Source: Phoronis australis (Eukaryota > Phoronida > Phoronidae). Taken from it: a stretch of DNA of 64,000 nt. Position numbers and translations under genes: made by a program. The stretch is from positions 346,108 to 410,107 of the forward strand of contig NMRA01000281.1 in the NCBI GenBank assembly GCA_002633005.1, read 5' to 3'. Below the pieces are notes generated by a model. That model did not search any database. It was not told where the DNA came from and saw only the letters and a list, made by a program, of their open reading frames with translations. Of this stretch, positions 1 to 12,900 are shown in pieces (positions within the stretch are counted from its first letter, which is position 1; each line of letters starts with the position of its first letter).

Positions 1-580
1 CGTACCTTCCATCAAAATAGATTGTTGGTTTAATAATATCATTTTTTGGCCAAATTAGAAGTAAGAAATAGGAACTGAAACGACTCAGAGTGCAGCATGA
101 AAACGACGTTTCAATATTAATCAAAGATCATCCTCAGGTACAATAGCAGACAGAAATAAAGTTTCGTAACAGAATGTTCACTATTGATTTAGGTCACTTA
201 CATGTGCCAGTGTGAAATAAGTTTAATGTTGTGCCTCACTGCACTGGAAACTTAATATCCACTCTTGAGATGAACTGGTGAATTGTTATTGTAATAGCAG
301 GCTTGTGAAGTTTACTGCTGGTTTTTTCAGCCGTCGAAGCAGTACAGCTGTTGAAGGAATCCCAGTCGTTTTATTCCAACCAATTTCAATTCAGTAAAGG
401 ACAAGAACACGATGACGATCATTTAGAAGAGCATTTATATTCTTGCGGAAAAACTTTTTTCTGTTTAAGGTGACTGTAAAAATGAAAAATGTCGTGACGT
501 AGCAACACATTTCGACACGAACACTGTATACACCACCGCGCGCACCGAGGGGGCTCGGGCGGCTCGAACGACCCCCCCCC

Positions 581-596
581 CCCCCCNCGAAGTGGA
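581..596. repeat. Poly-C run with one N
   Basis: A homopolymer C tract with an unresolved base (587). Proline- or glycine-rich reading frames across it have no significance. Confidence 0.85.
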
Positions 597-1540
597 CAGA
601 AAGGTCCGCCTCGGAGAAACAAAAACTCCGAAAAAAAGTAGAAAATGAGACAAAAGTCCACTGAAAAGGGGCAGGAACTACCAAAATTCGGCGAATGCCC
701 AATTCGAGCTCTGAACGTATACCGTGAAACTTAGTAAAAGGTCCATCTTCTCAAAATTCGAGCCCCATCCCCCATTTTTAGGCTGGGTGCGCACATTCAT
801 CAACCATTTAACCATTTTTTACATAACTGGGCGGAGTACAGGTTTGAGACTCAGGACGCATAATGTGGAATTTGTAAAACCACTTAAACAAGTAATCGGC
901 AGAAAGCACAACAGATTGGCACATTGTGTCGCAAGTGTAAGAATTTCAAGAGAATCTTTTCAGACATTTGAGCTTAAATTTTGTTCAATAAGGTCAATTG
1001 CCCACATTACTTGCTTGAGAGTTTACTTGCGCTAAGTGGCCTCTGTTTTCAAATTGACGAAGCTATGAGTCAAGGACCCCTCTGTTCCCTCACAAACCAG
1101 CAGTCATAGGGTTCCGTGTTGAAAAACTTGAGGCACAACTACCTTAGGAGGGAAATGGTGACGAACGTGGGGTGGAAATTGAAGCGACTAAGAGTTGAAA
1201 CATGACTGCGGGGATCTGGGAGGGGCAATTCAAATTACAGGGTGCCAAAATTTCTTATAGGTTATTATAGGGCTCGAAAAATTGATTCCGTTACGAGACA
1301 TCACAAAGGAAAGTAGATGTGAAAAAAATCTTGTACATGTAAATAAATCTTCATTCTCCGTGATGTGTATTACTTTTGATAAATTCTTTTCCATTTTAGA
1401 TTTAAGATATGTAAGCAGCAAAACGTCGAGGGCAGTATTCGTAATTGGCAGTTCACTTCAATTAACATCATCAGTGTATATGTTTGTAATAATCGTTTGG
1501 TCAAACAATCGGGATTCCGTGATTTAGATACTGGATTGCG

Positions 1541-1632
1541 TTTGTGTGTGTGCATGTGTATGTGCATGTGTATGTGCACGTGTGTGTGCGCGCGCGAGTG
1601 TGTGTGTGTGCGTGCGCGCGCGCGCGCGTGTC
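1541..1632. repeat. TG/CG-rich microsatellite
   Basis: Alternating GTGTGCATGTGTATG-type sequence passing into CGCGCGCGCG, an alternating purine-pyrimidine tract of the kind that can adopt Z-DNA. Overlapping His/Thr-rich reading frames are artefacts. Confidence 0.85.
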
Positions 1633-4600
1633 CATGGTGTTATTGATTTCTGCAAACGTGTAAACATTACCATTGTTGTAGTCTAGGTTTAGACCCAAAC
1701 GCCATTATCATGTTTCGAGACACATGACACGACTCGGCATGTAGTCCTAGATCTAAAAGATGATTTAAGTACCGAGTAAGTGCATTCAAAACTGTCGTTC
1801 CCGAATGCACAGCTAAATCGAGTTGCCGCGCATCTTAACATACTCCAGATGTCTGTTCGAGAAACACGAATAACTTAATGTCTGGCATGACCTGAGATAA
1901 TGCTGGGGCGAGAGTTCATCAGGCACGGCGGACATTCCTTGAAATCCACCAGCAGGAGAAATTGTCTTGTTTCTATCGGAATTTTTATCAAAAGTCGTTC
2001 ATTTCAGTAACTGTGTTTTCCTCATATGACGTCACGAGTATAGAGATAAGTATCGAGAACAAAAAAGCGAAAGTCCCAGGCATAAAGTTGAATGTATCTT
2101 GCCAATTATTTGTAAATGCTCATCCAATGCCTAGCCTTGCCTTGTAGTTACATGTATACTGATACGGTCATCGACACTTGATCGTTTGAAACGCTTGACA
2201 TTGAGGTTTCAACACTTAATCAGTTTGTAAGCCAGTTTAGGATAGGCATACGTTTTTTTTCATTTGGTTCCGCTTCAAACCGCCACCGCCATCGACACCA
2301 CCTTAGCCACCACCACCATTACCACCAGATAGTAAGCATGAGATATTGAAGAAAATGGCGCTTGCTTGATTAAAACATGCATGCTTCACTCACTACGAAA
2401 GCAGAACCAGTATTACGAAATTGTTGACCGCAAAAATAAAACAATTTTAACGCTTTGTCAGTGTAACAAAGTTTTAGTAGGCGTATTTGCATTAGCGCTT
2501 ATATTAACTTGTACGACGTGGTCGAGAACCCCTAAAAAGCTAAATTGTTTGTTATTCAGAAGTACAAGTACTCATCCGATGGTCAGAACTGTTGATAATA
2601 ATGACTCTGAGATCCAACGACAAACATCAGCGCACTACATTCAACATCGCCAAACGTCTCAGAAGCGGCCGAACGCGCATATTTTAAGTTATCAAAATTC
2701 TTTTGACGTGACTCGAAAATCTTACCTTTAATACCACTTGGCATGGCCATAGAATAAGGTGCAGAAGTCTCTGGGTAAGTTTTAGGAACTGGACATGTGC
2801 TCAAGAGACAAGAATGATCCTGATCTAACTTTGTGCCTGGGCAAATTGTTTACTGGCATTGCGGAGCTGACTGGGCGTTCTTTAATACCATGTAAGCACC
2901 CTAGAGTGTCAGAAGGCTGTTCTGGCCGGCATTCTCTAATAGAATGAAAACAAACATGGTGTGCGTGGCCGCGGATGGCCAGTCAACTAATTGGTGCTAT
3001 TTTTGAAACTCACAAATATGTTGTGAACACATTAGCTCATCCTGGCACAATCTTTACTAAGCCGACATTAGAGATGGAAGAGTTTTAAAATAGGTCGATT
3101 TTGACATTTGAAGAAAAAACTTCGGGTGATGCATAAGGCCTGAACGTATGTACAGAGTGGGATTTTTATCACTTGTGGGAAGCCATGAATTACACTGTAG
3201 CTCTGGCTAGCTTTTAGATTTAAAGGTCCTAGTGCGTGTTCAGTTCTTTTGAAGCACTCGTTAAAGTTAGACGCATCGTACAAAGATGCAACTGTGATTA
3301 TCATAAGAACCGTCGGAATGGGCGGAAAGTCATGTCCATTTGCGCGATTATTTGGCGGCTTCTGGTTCAACTTATAATAATGGGCGACCGCCAGCTCGCC
3401 GAAAAAAGCGATTTGCGAGAGCAGACGACCCACCAGCTAAACTGATTTGATAAAAAGAACTTCCAAACCATGTACAACAAAACAATGAAGTAGAAAACTA
3501 ATTGAATAGGTTTTAAGCACATCAGTTGCATCCCAACTTAACAAACTATACAAACCCCAAATTTTTTAAATAAACCTTAAATCCTTCAGACATCATATCA
3601 CATGCATTTACATACATAATACAGTCGATAAACCGGTCCAAAATTAAACAACATACCTGTCTCAAAAATGCCGAGAAAGTCAGTTATTAGAGGAAAAACC
3701 GTCTCACCCGATTCTGCAGCCGGTTACCTTAGAGGTCAAGATCGTGGCTCAATGTCGACTCTCGTGGGTGGGGTTCTTGATTCCTCAAAGTCATCGCTAT
3801 AGTTCTAGGAGTAATTCAAACATCACCGAAGGCCAATTACCTACCTAAAAATATACTTTTTTGTCCTTAATCATGTATTGAGGGTTTTCGGAAGCTATTA
3901 TAATATGAAGAGTATCGCCTTTTTCAACCTGACACCCCCATCTATTTTCGATGGTTGAACTTGGTATTTCTCGTATTACGGCAGACTCAGGACTATAAAT
4001 GGCAATAGCATTCGTTAGACCGTCGTTGATACAGTTACTCAGACATGACACAGTGTTATGGGCAAGCCATTTTCACCTCGGGAGAATCGATTGTTTAAAA
4101 ATCAAACCGTCTAACTGTGGTTAACTTCAAAACAATTGTAACCCCGGAACTGAACCACTGTTGACGAAGAGTACTCCACGCCAACAGAGCTTAGGTGGCA
4201 TAACGGTTGTTAGGCAGATGGGTTATATTAGACTTTAGCAATCAGACAGATGTCCGAACAGATCCAAATATACGTTTGTTCATTCAACATTCTCATAAAA
4301 AGGATTTCTAGTAAGCGACGAGGATATTTTGACTAGTAGAAACAACTTTATTTTCAATCGGTTAATTTTATTGACCTTCAAACAAATCGGTTTGTACGGG
4401 ATTGACAAATCAAAAAGTTCGATTAGATTGAGAGGCGGGCAGTGATCAAGACCCATGGATCTTGTAATGAATTCGTAATTGTTAATTAGTGTGTTGATAT
4501 CGCATGATAGTTATGTAACGACAAACATACGTGCATGTACGCTGAGTGTGAGGGTATATCAAATTAATTACTAACATGCGCTGCAAAACACTCATGGTTC

Positions 4601-5353
4601 TAAACCTTTCCCTCAGAGCGCCAGCTAACAATTCGCAGACAACAAGTTTGAGAAAATATGTAGTTTTCTTGTAAAGCAAAGTCAATTGTCCTATGTTTCA
4701 TATTTACGGTGATTAATGCTCAATTACAAGGCATAAATTTGGGCCAACCGCAAAATTCGTTTCGTGGAGGATATACAGGTTCAGTGTTTTTACCACAATA
4801 ACAACGATATAGCCTCAGTACAAAGCTGGTTTGTCAATGACGTTCTGAAAGCAAAACGGCTGTTTTATTACAATGCTGCTACGGGGCCGAAAACATCATA
4901 CATTCAAGTTAACTTCACTGCTCGAGGTGAAAATACAAAGAAAAGACAAAAACCACATACAACTTCATTGGAAATTACCGCAAACAGATTTTAGGCTAAA
5001 ATACAGTACAAGACAAAAATAATCAGATAAAACGTCATGGCGCCCAACTGAGTAAAAACAAAATGGCTGGAAATAACTAATATGGAGACAGAAAGGCTTG
5101 ATTAGCCTCTTAACTAATTTTCCTGGTAATTTCTCTTCATTCTGGGTCATGAGGGAAAACCGTTCTGACCATGGATTTGGCATTTGGCCAGTGTCATGGA
5201 GGAGACGTCCCAGACATTTAGTCCGACTACTTTTGACATGCACTGTTGTTAATCCATGGATTGCAAAAACCTTTTTATTGCGCTCCATTTTCAGTACCAA
5301 AATATCTTACCATCACCAATCTACGCAAATAAAAAACAAGATAATTCATAATT

Positions 5354-5359
5354 TTTATT
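5354..5359 (-). terminator. Candidate LONP2 polyadenylation signal
   Basis: AATAAA on the minus strand, about 1.6 kb after the LONP2 stop. It would give a long 3' UTR. Other AT-rich hexamers exist nearer, so transcripts are needed to place the end. Confidence 0.3.
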
Positions 5360-6948
5360 CAATTATGAGCTCAAATAACAGCATATTTGAAAGACACAGG
5401 TAATTATAACAACAACTGAGTTAGGAATTACAGCTACATAGTAGGACGATAGAGAATCTCATAACTTGCACCTTCAAGCTGCAGTCTGCCTTGATTAGCC
5501 GTTTGAAAAACAAAAATCGAAATATGACTTTTACTCTCATAAAGTTGTGCTCTTGCCATGATGGGGTTTCATTTCCACTACAAGTTCACGTCAGAGGCAA
5601 AGTCTATTGTGCGACACTTAGAGAATTAGCAATTTTTAAGTAGGCCAACCACAGTACACAATGAAGCCTTCTCCTGAATCAATGTTCTCGTTGGAAACGG
5701 AAATAGAACCCTATCAAGCTAGGGAGTATTAGGGGAGATGTTATGAGATTAAACGATCTAATTCAACTTTCGTTTTTGAGTCAGCTAAACATAGCTACAT
5801 GCAGCTTTAACTTCTATCTATTCAACATTAACCATGTATTCAGAGGAATCCCAGAATGGATTTAAAAATACATTGTTGGAAATGCATTACAACAGCATTT
5901 CATGGTTTGACATCTATCAACATTGAATCATAAAACATTGTACTTGCACTTGTACTTGAACAAATGTGAAATCATCCAACAAAATAATAAACATAAATGC
6001 CCATTACTACAAGTTATTCTGAGTACTAGTATTTACCATACATCAAAGTTAGAGACGAGTATAAAACGACCAACCAACGCACAGGCCCATTCATGGGCTC
6101 TGAACTGGCCCCCTTTAGCCAAAGCAGCAAATAAAAACTATGGAGAAAATGGACGATTTCTATATTCTTCATTTCCACACACCACTGCATGTAAAGATCA
6201 TGATATTAAACTTTGTTTTCTACTCATGTGATTCACAATTCTCTTCAGAAACTTATGGTTGCACTTGGAGTTCCCCTTTCGCAAAATGCTGGATCTGCCA
6301 TTGCAGTAGTGACAAGATCATGAACCAACTGAACATTTCCGCTTGCATCTACACACGATCAATGGCTTAAAGAAACAAAAGCATATTTTCCTTATCTGAT
6401 TACAATGGTAACAAAATAGAACAAAAACTATTCTTAAAACAGTGACCCAACTTAAAACATCTTGACATTCACAAGGTGGCACTAGTGAAACATCAGCTTT
6501 ATCAGCAGTCACCAGGTGGCGAGACTGGCTCAACTGTGAGTCAGCTCACCAACAACAACCAAACAACACGTGTCCACTCAAAAATTAGATTGGCAAAGAG
6601 GAATTTTGGGGTAAGGAAGAAAATAGGAATGAAATACCGGTAGTTATTAAAAGCAGAAGGTCACTTGGAACTGCTTTTGATTCCCAAGATAATCTCGTGC
6701 TTTTTCCTCTGAAAATACTGCATGTGGTAACATGGGAGATAACTTTGACCAGATAATACATATTAGTGTTGGCTTACAAAGTAAATGGCCTTATCACTAG
6801 AAATGTGTTAATTCAGGTTAGCAACATCACTTATCCTATACACTACCTGTCCCCTATGCTAATACACAGCTTATTACTCAGATGAAAACACACGTCTATT
6901 TTATAACTGACATCACTTAATGGATATCTTGATGTTCATTTGTCATGC
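5354..6948 (-). other. LONP2: Probable LONP2 3' UTR
   Basis: Noncoding, AT-rich, directly after the SKL stop codon. No repeats or RNA genes recognised. Confidence 0.35.
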
Positions 6949-9900
6949 TTACAATTTGCTGGAGAGAGTTTCATGGGATGGAAGTGAGGGGAATCCGTTA
7001 TCAAACGCAGCGTTGAGAACATCCTCCAGACGGTTGGCAAAGATGAAGGAAATTTCTTTCTACAACATGAAATAGTATAGTTTGTAAATCAATGAAAAGC
7101 AATATCACAACCAAATTTCAGTAGCCTATTCAATGGAAGATATTAAACAAAGGGCCACTTAAACAGAGTTTCTCATTTTGTTGCAGTGCAGTACATGCAA
7201 TCAAGTAAATCTGAATTAAATTTTCTGAACAACATTTTTCCAACAATTTCAAATACAAGGACATAAAAAAGGGGAAAGTCATCTTGACTGCAAGTCATCC
7301 TGAAAGACCTAATGTGATTTTTCGTTTTTAGCCGATTAAATGGGACAAAATGCAGTTTTAAATGTCATGTACATCACAGACAAAAGCTGACAACACAGGA
7401 CTACATGGTCCCACTGCCATACAGAACAAATTGAAATGTTTAATCCTCAAATGAGATATCCCCAAATTTGAAAGTTGAATGTGACTGGCCTTTACAGCAT
7501 GTTGGAAAAAATATCCAGCATTGGAACATATGTCAACAAGGGATAGACGAATTTTGCTGAAAAATGATTGAAGTACCGAGTGACCTTGCCAATCAACGAA
7601 GTTGTGGTAAGTAAGCTGCGGTAAGTGATATTTAAATTTCAAATTTAATGGATATCCCATTTTGAGGTTTAGCTCTTCAATGAGATTATGAATAGACCAG
7701 CCTAATAGTCCAACGTGAATAGACCAGCCCAATAGTCGAACATGATTTGTTATTTAGAGATAGAGCGCATCCCCTTTTGCTACAAAAAATTATTCAACTC
7801 GTGAGATGGTTGGCCAATCACTACATGTCATTTTTGAGACATGGCTATGTGAAATGCAGAGGCGGATCTACAGGGGGGTCAACCCCCCTCAGGACAGGAT
7901 CAAAAATAAAAATAAAAAATTGTCACCAGGAAAACAAAATCAGCTACTAAAAACAAAAAAAAATCTTTCACGGGAGGGGAGAAACTCCCTCCCGACCTTC
8001 CCTCTACTTGGCACTAAACCCCCCTTACTGAAAACGTGGATCTGCCACTGAAATGGTGTAAATGAATTGCAGTCTATCTATGCACTGGGGTGAACCATGA
8101 ATGACACTACTCAATCAGCAATGGCACTCGTCTAAAGTTGCATTGATCCAGCACAAACTCTGAAAGTGCTTAAAACTGCCATTTACCTTATTTTGACATG
8201 TGACTACATTAATTTTCAACATCATTAAACCTTCCCTTAAAGCAGTGCATAACACAATCGTAAATTCGACATCCCAAAAATGAGAAGATACAATAAAAGC
8301 GGCTTCAATTGAAAGCTTTTTGGCTCCACGGACACGAGTGTGATGTATAAACCTACCCAGTACCAGTGTGTCATGTCCACCAGCAAGCGAATCTCTTATA
8401 CAAATTTGTACCACATTCGCGCTTCTCTGATGTCTTGCAGGAAAGTGAAGCGCATCACAGCGTGGACAAATACTGCGTTGCCACAACCACCACAAATGCA
8501 ACGCCTCACCATTCCTTATTATACCATAAGCCACGGGAAAATGAGCAGCAACATCTGATGATTTTTCACACCAAACACAATAGAGCCGACGACTAGGCCT
8601 GTAACTGGTAGCCCCAGTTTATGTAGTATGTATCGAGCAATAAATGCTCTTAACTTGAGATCAGCTAATTAACACATCGTCAGATAGTGTTCGTGGATGT
8701 CATAATTTGACAGCTGATTGACTGGTGGTGTTGATTTCTTGTTTTTGATATAAAATTGGTGATTTCAAGCATTTTAATTTTAAGACACAGCTCATTTGCT
8801 CTATGCAATTTTTGTCACAATAATCCCACATCTTATTCCCCCATTCAAATTTCATGGCATTGCATTGCTTGGGGGCATCAGACAAGCAGTGGTGTACAGA
8901 GTCATGGGGTTACACAATTATAGAGGTTGGGACATATCAACGAATTAACAGCTGCAGTTGTAATGTGTGTTATTTCTCTTTTCTTCTGTAGCAGTCAGTG
9001 CATGAGTTTTGCCATTCAAATTACGAAAACACCCAATTTGTAATGAATGGTTATTAGTTTTTATAGATCACATGTCTACAAAAGGTCAGGAAAGAATGTT
9101 GCCATGAAAAGGCAGCAGTTATCACTGACACCCATCTCTTTAAACAAAAAAAGCCAGTCACTGTGCTGAGTGCCTAGTTTAATCCTAACCAGTGAGAGGC
9201 ATTCATAGGTTAAACAAAAGAAGTCAGTCACTGTGCTGAGTGCCTAGTTTAATCCTAACCAGTGAGAGGCACTCATAGTTTCCAGCTGGAAAATGAGATG
9301 TAGCGTGTAATGCTATATAACTTTTGAATGGTGTTGACAGGACTTAAATGAGCTCACCTTGACATTATCAGGTAACTCCTGCAGGTCTTTTTTATTTCTC
9401 GCAGGTAAGATGACCCGTGTGACCCCAGCACGGTGAGCCGCCAGTACTTTTTCCTTTATGCCACCAACCTGGAAATCAAGACACTAAGTTATCACAGGAA
9501 CACAACATAATATTAGCACAGACATATTGTACAACAACACCACCTCTGAATATCTCTGGACACAAATTTAGAGAATTTAAAGCTGCTGTAAACTTACATT
9601 TTGTCAAAAATGTGATAAATTAAAGCAACTTGCTGTTCTAAAACTAGTCCCAACTTGTTCAGGGCTCATATTAGAATGATTTCTGGGCTTGGTGAGCCAT
9701 TTCATGCAACAACCATGACCTCAAACAGAAACTAAAATGTCAAAGCGAGGCTATGACCTCAAACCGTCTCAAGCCCAGCAATCACTTCTAATCTGAGTAA
9801 ACACAAGTTGATAGCAGATTCAGATCAGTAGGTGACCTAAATCACAACTCATTTATTGATAGAAGGCAGGTTTATACTGAACAACATTAAAGTGATGACA

Positions 9901-12900
9901 AGAGTTAATTTTACTCTTGTTCCACTATGGACAGAATGGAGGCCTGAAACGATTTCTGAAACATGAAACTGATTTATTTTTAATTTGAAGACGACAGTAC
10001 TGTATGGCTCCAATTACAAAATTGCACTCACTGGCAACACCTGTCCTCTCAAAGTCACTTCACCAGTCATGGCTGTGTCTGACCTGACACATCGAGTACA
10101 AAACAACGACACAAGTACGGTCACTATAGTGACGCCAGCTGATGGTCCATCCTTGCTAATGGCACCAGCGGGGAAATGAATGTGTACGTCTGTTTTGTCC
10201 AAGAGACCACTGTTGTCCAGTTCCAGCTGTAAATATAAAGAAATTGATGTGATTCCAACAGACACACAACATTCATATGAAACATGCAAATTCTGTTTCT
10301 GTATTTTATCAGCCACACGAGATTCTGTGACTTACAACCAAAGTCCTGTAGCCATTGACAAATACATGGCTGTGAAATTGAAGACTTCAAATTCCCCAAA
10401 TATGTGACAGCACATGTCTAGCAACTACAAGTAATCAGACAAAATATTGTTTCGTCATGACGGATAATTCGGTTAACAACACAAGTGACTGGTATCAATA
10501 ATAACTATTACGGGGACAAAATTATGATTACAGAACGACTTGGTCATCTTTATACTAACTTCGCTGGTAATTCCCCTTTATTCAAGGGAAACCATTCTCA
10601 TGAAGAATATGGAATCTGCCCAGCTGTCATGATGGGGAATCCCGGGCCATTTTGTCTGTGAAAGACTACTTTAGGCATGTACTGCACTAGAAGTTGCAGT
10701 TTGGATATACCATCCAATACTTCTAGTAAGAGAATTCTACCCATTGGCTAAACAAAAATATGTGAAATTTCATTCCTAAAAACCGATGTACCTGTTGTGA
10801 GTGACTACGTAACCATGACAATGCCAGCGTGGCCGACTCTTTCATCACTTCTCCTAATTGACCGGTCAGCGTCACTTTGCCCTCTCCGTCCATCTTGGAT
10901 GCCTCCACAAACATGATCTGACCGCCGACTGCCGTCCAGGCTAGACCTATAGCCACACCTGGATGACTCAATCGCTCCAACATTTCACTCTCATACTGTG
11001 CAGGCTGAAATTTAATCATTAAATCATTCACTAGTCAAAGAATGGAATCTTTTCCTTTTGTAAGAACAAGACTTGCCAGTCATGAGGACAAAATAAGGGA
11101 GAATTTCGTACACCAACATTGCACGTAAACATACCAGGTTCAGAACAAGAATGGCTATTATCTTGGGACATGCCTGTAATTCAACAGATAGTCATGTTTG
11201 TTTAATTTTTTTTAAGTCAGGAAAAACAATTCAAAGCAAGCTCTTTAATGAAACAAGTTGACACTTCTAGTGTTTCATGCAATATTAGGGGCATGTGTGA
11301 CGGGACGTTCGTAACTTTACGCTTATTGTTATTCTTATTTAGTTGCAAATGTTCAGTTATTCTTATGCTAATGTCTTTGTTGCGCCTTTGTTACGTGGGC
11401 ATGTGGGCGCGACTGTATGTGTCGGGCACTTCGCTAGCGACAGGCTTAGGAGAAGGGTGTTTCCTTCTTTTGCTTTCATGGAAAGTTGATCGTTATCATG
11501 TGCAAATTGAACTGAAACGAATGCCTGATGAGAGAAAATACATATTCTGAGGTTCAGTGGAGACTTACTCTGTNNNNNNNNNNNNNNNNNNNNNNNNNNN
11601 NNNNNNNNNNNNNNNNNNNNNNNNNNNNNNNNNNNNNNNNNNNNNNNNNNNNNNNNNNNNNNNNNNNNNNNNNNNNNNNNNNNNNNNNNNNNNNNNNNNN
11701 NNNNNNNNNNNNNNNNNNNNNNNNNNNNNNNNNNNNNNNNNNNNNNNNNNNNNNNNNNNNNNNNNNNNNNNNNNNNNNNNNNNNNNNNNNNNNNNNNNNN
11801 NNNNNNNNNNNNNNNNNNNNNNNNNNNNNNNNNNNNNNNNNNNNNNNNNNNNNNNNNNNNNNNNNNNNNNNNNNNNNNNNNNNNNNNNNNNNNNNNNNNN
11901 NNNNNNNNNNNNNNNNNNNNNNNNNNNNNNNNNNNNNNNNNNNNNNNNNNNNNNNNNNNNNNNNNNNNNNNNNNNNNNNNNNNNNNNNNNNNNNNNNNNN
12001 NNNNNNNNNNNNNNNNNNNNNNNNNNNNNNNNNNNNNNNNNNNNNNNNNNNNNNNNNNNNNNNNNNNNNNNNNNNNNNNNNNNNNNNNNNNNNNNNNNNN
12101 NNNNNNNNNNNNNNNNNNNNNNNNNNNNNNNNNNNNNNNNNNNNNNNNNNNNNNNNNNNNNNNNNNNNNNNNNNNNNNNNNNNNNNNNNNNNNNNNNNNN
12201 NNNNNNNNNNNNNNNNNNNNNNNNNNNNNNNNNNNNNNNNNNNNNNNNNNNNNNNNNNNNNNNNNNNNNNNNNNNNNNNNNNNNNNNNNNNNNNNNNNNN
12301 NNNNNNNNNNNNNNNNNNNNNNNNNNNNNNNNNNNNNNNNNNNNNNNNNNNNNNNNNNNNNNNNNNNNNNNNNNNNNNNNNNNNNNNNNNNNNNNNNNNN
12401 NNNNNNNNNNNNNNNNNNNNNNNNNNNNNNNNNNNNNNNNNNNNNNNNNNNNNNNNNNNNNNNNNNNNNNNNNNNNTTGCTGTTCTAAAACTAGTCCCAA
12501 CTTGTTCAGGGCTCATATTAGAATGATTTCTGGGCTTGGTGAGCCATTTCATGCAACAACCATGACCTCAAACAGAAACTAAAATGTCAAAGCGAGGCTA
12601 TGACCTCAAACCGTCTCAAGCCTAGCAATCACTTCTAATCTGAGTAAACACAAGTTGATAGCAGATTCAGATCAGTAGGTGACCTAAATCACAACTCATT
12701 TATTGACAGAAGGCAGGTTTATACTGAACAACATTACAGTGATGACAAGAGTTAATTTTACCCTTGTTCCACTATGGACAGAATGGAGGCCTGAAACGAT
12801 TTCTGAAACACGAAACTGATTTATTTTTAATTTGAAGATGACAGTACTCTATGCCTCCAATTACAAAATTGCACTCACTGGCAACACCTGTCCTCTCAAA

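Larger units (their letters stand above)
1..5353. other. Intergenic, no recognisable gene
   Basis: No exon with recognisable homology was found on either strand. Contents: poly-C run, TG/CG microsatellite, and a diverged repeat-family-2 copy near 5080-5225. One short frame on the minus strand (3845-4051) looks mildly exon-like but has no convincing splice sites. A neighbouring gene's distal exons could be present and go unrecognised. Confidence 0.5.

Noticed and set aside
1370-1698. His/Thr-rich reading frames
   Set aside because: Translation of the TG/CG microsatellite.
3845-4051. Exon-like minus-strand frame containing ENRWGCQVEKGDTLHII
   Set aside because: Composition looks protein-like but I recognise no family, and a good splice donor in frame is lacking. 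Left as unproven.
8115-8534. 139-codon frame on the minus strand
   Set aside because: Lies inside LONP2 intron 17, has no recognisable domain, and no splice or expression evidence; a chance frame.
11528-12582. Long open reading frames of over 300 codons across the Ns
   Set aside because: They exist only because Ns contain no stop codons; real sequence at the edges is noncoding intron.
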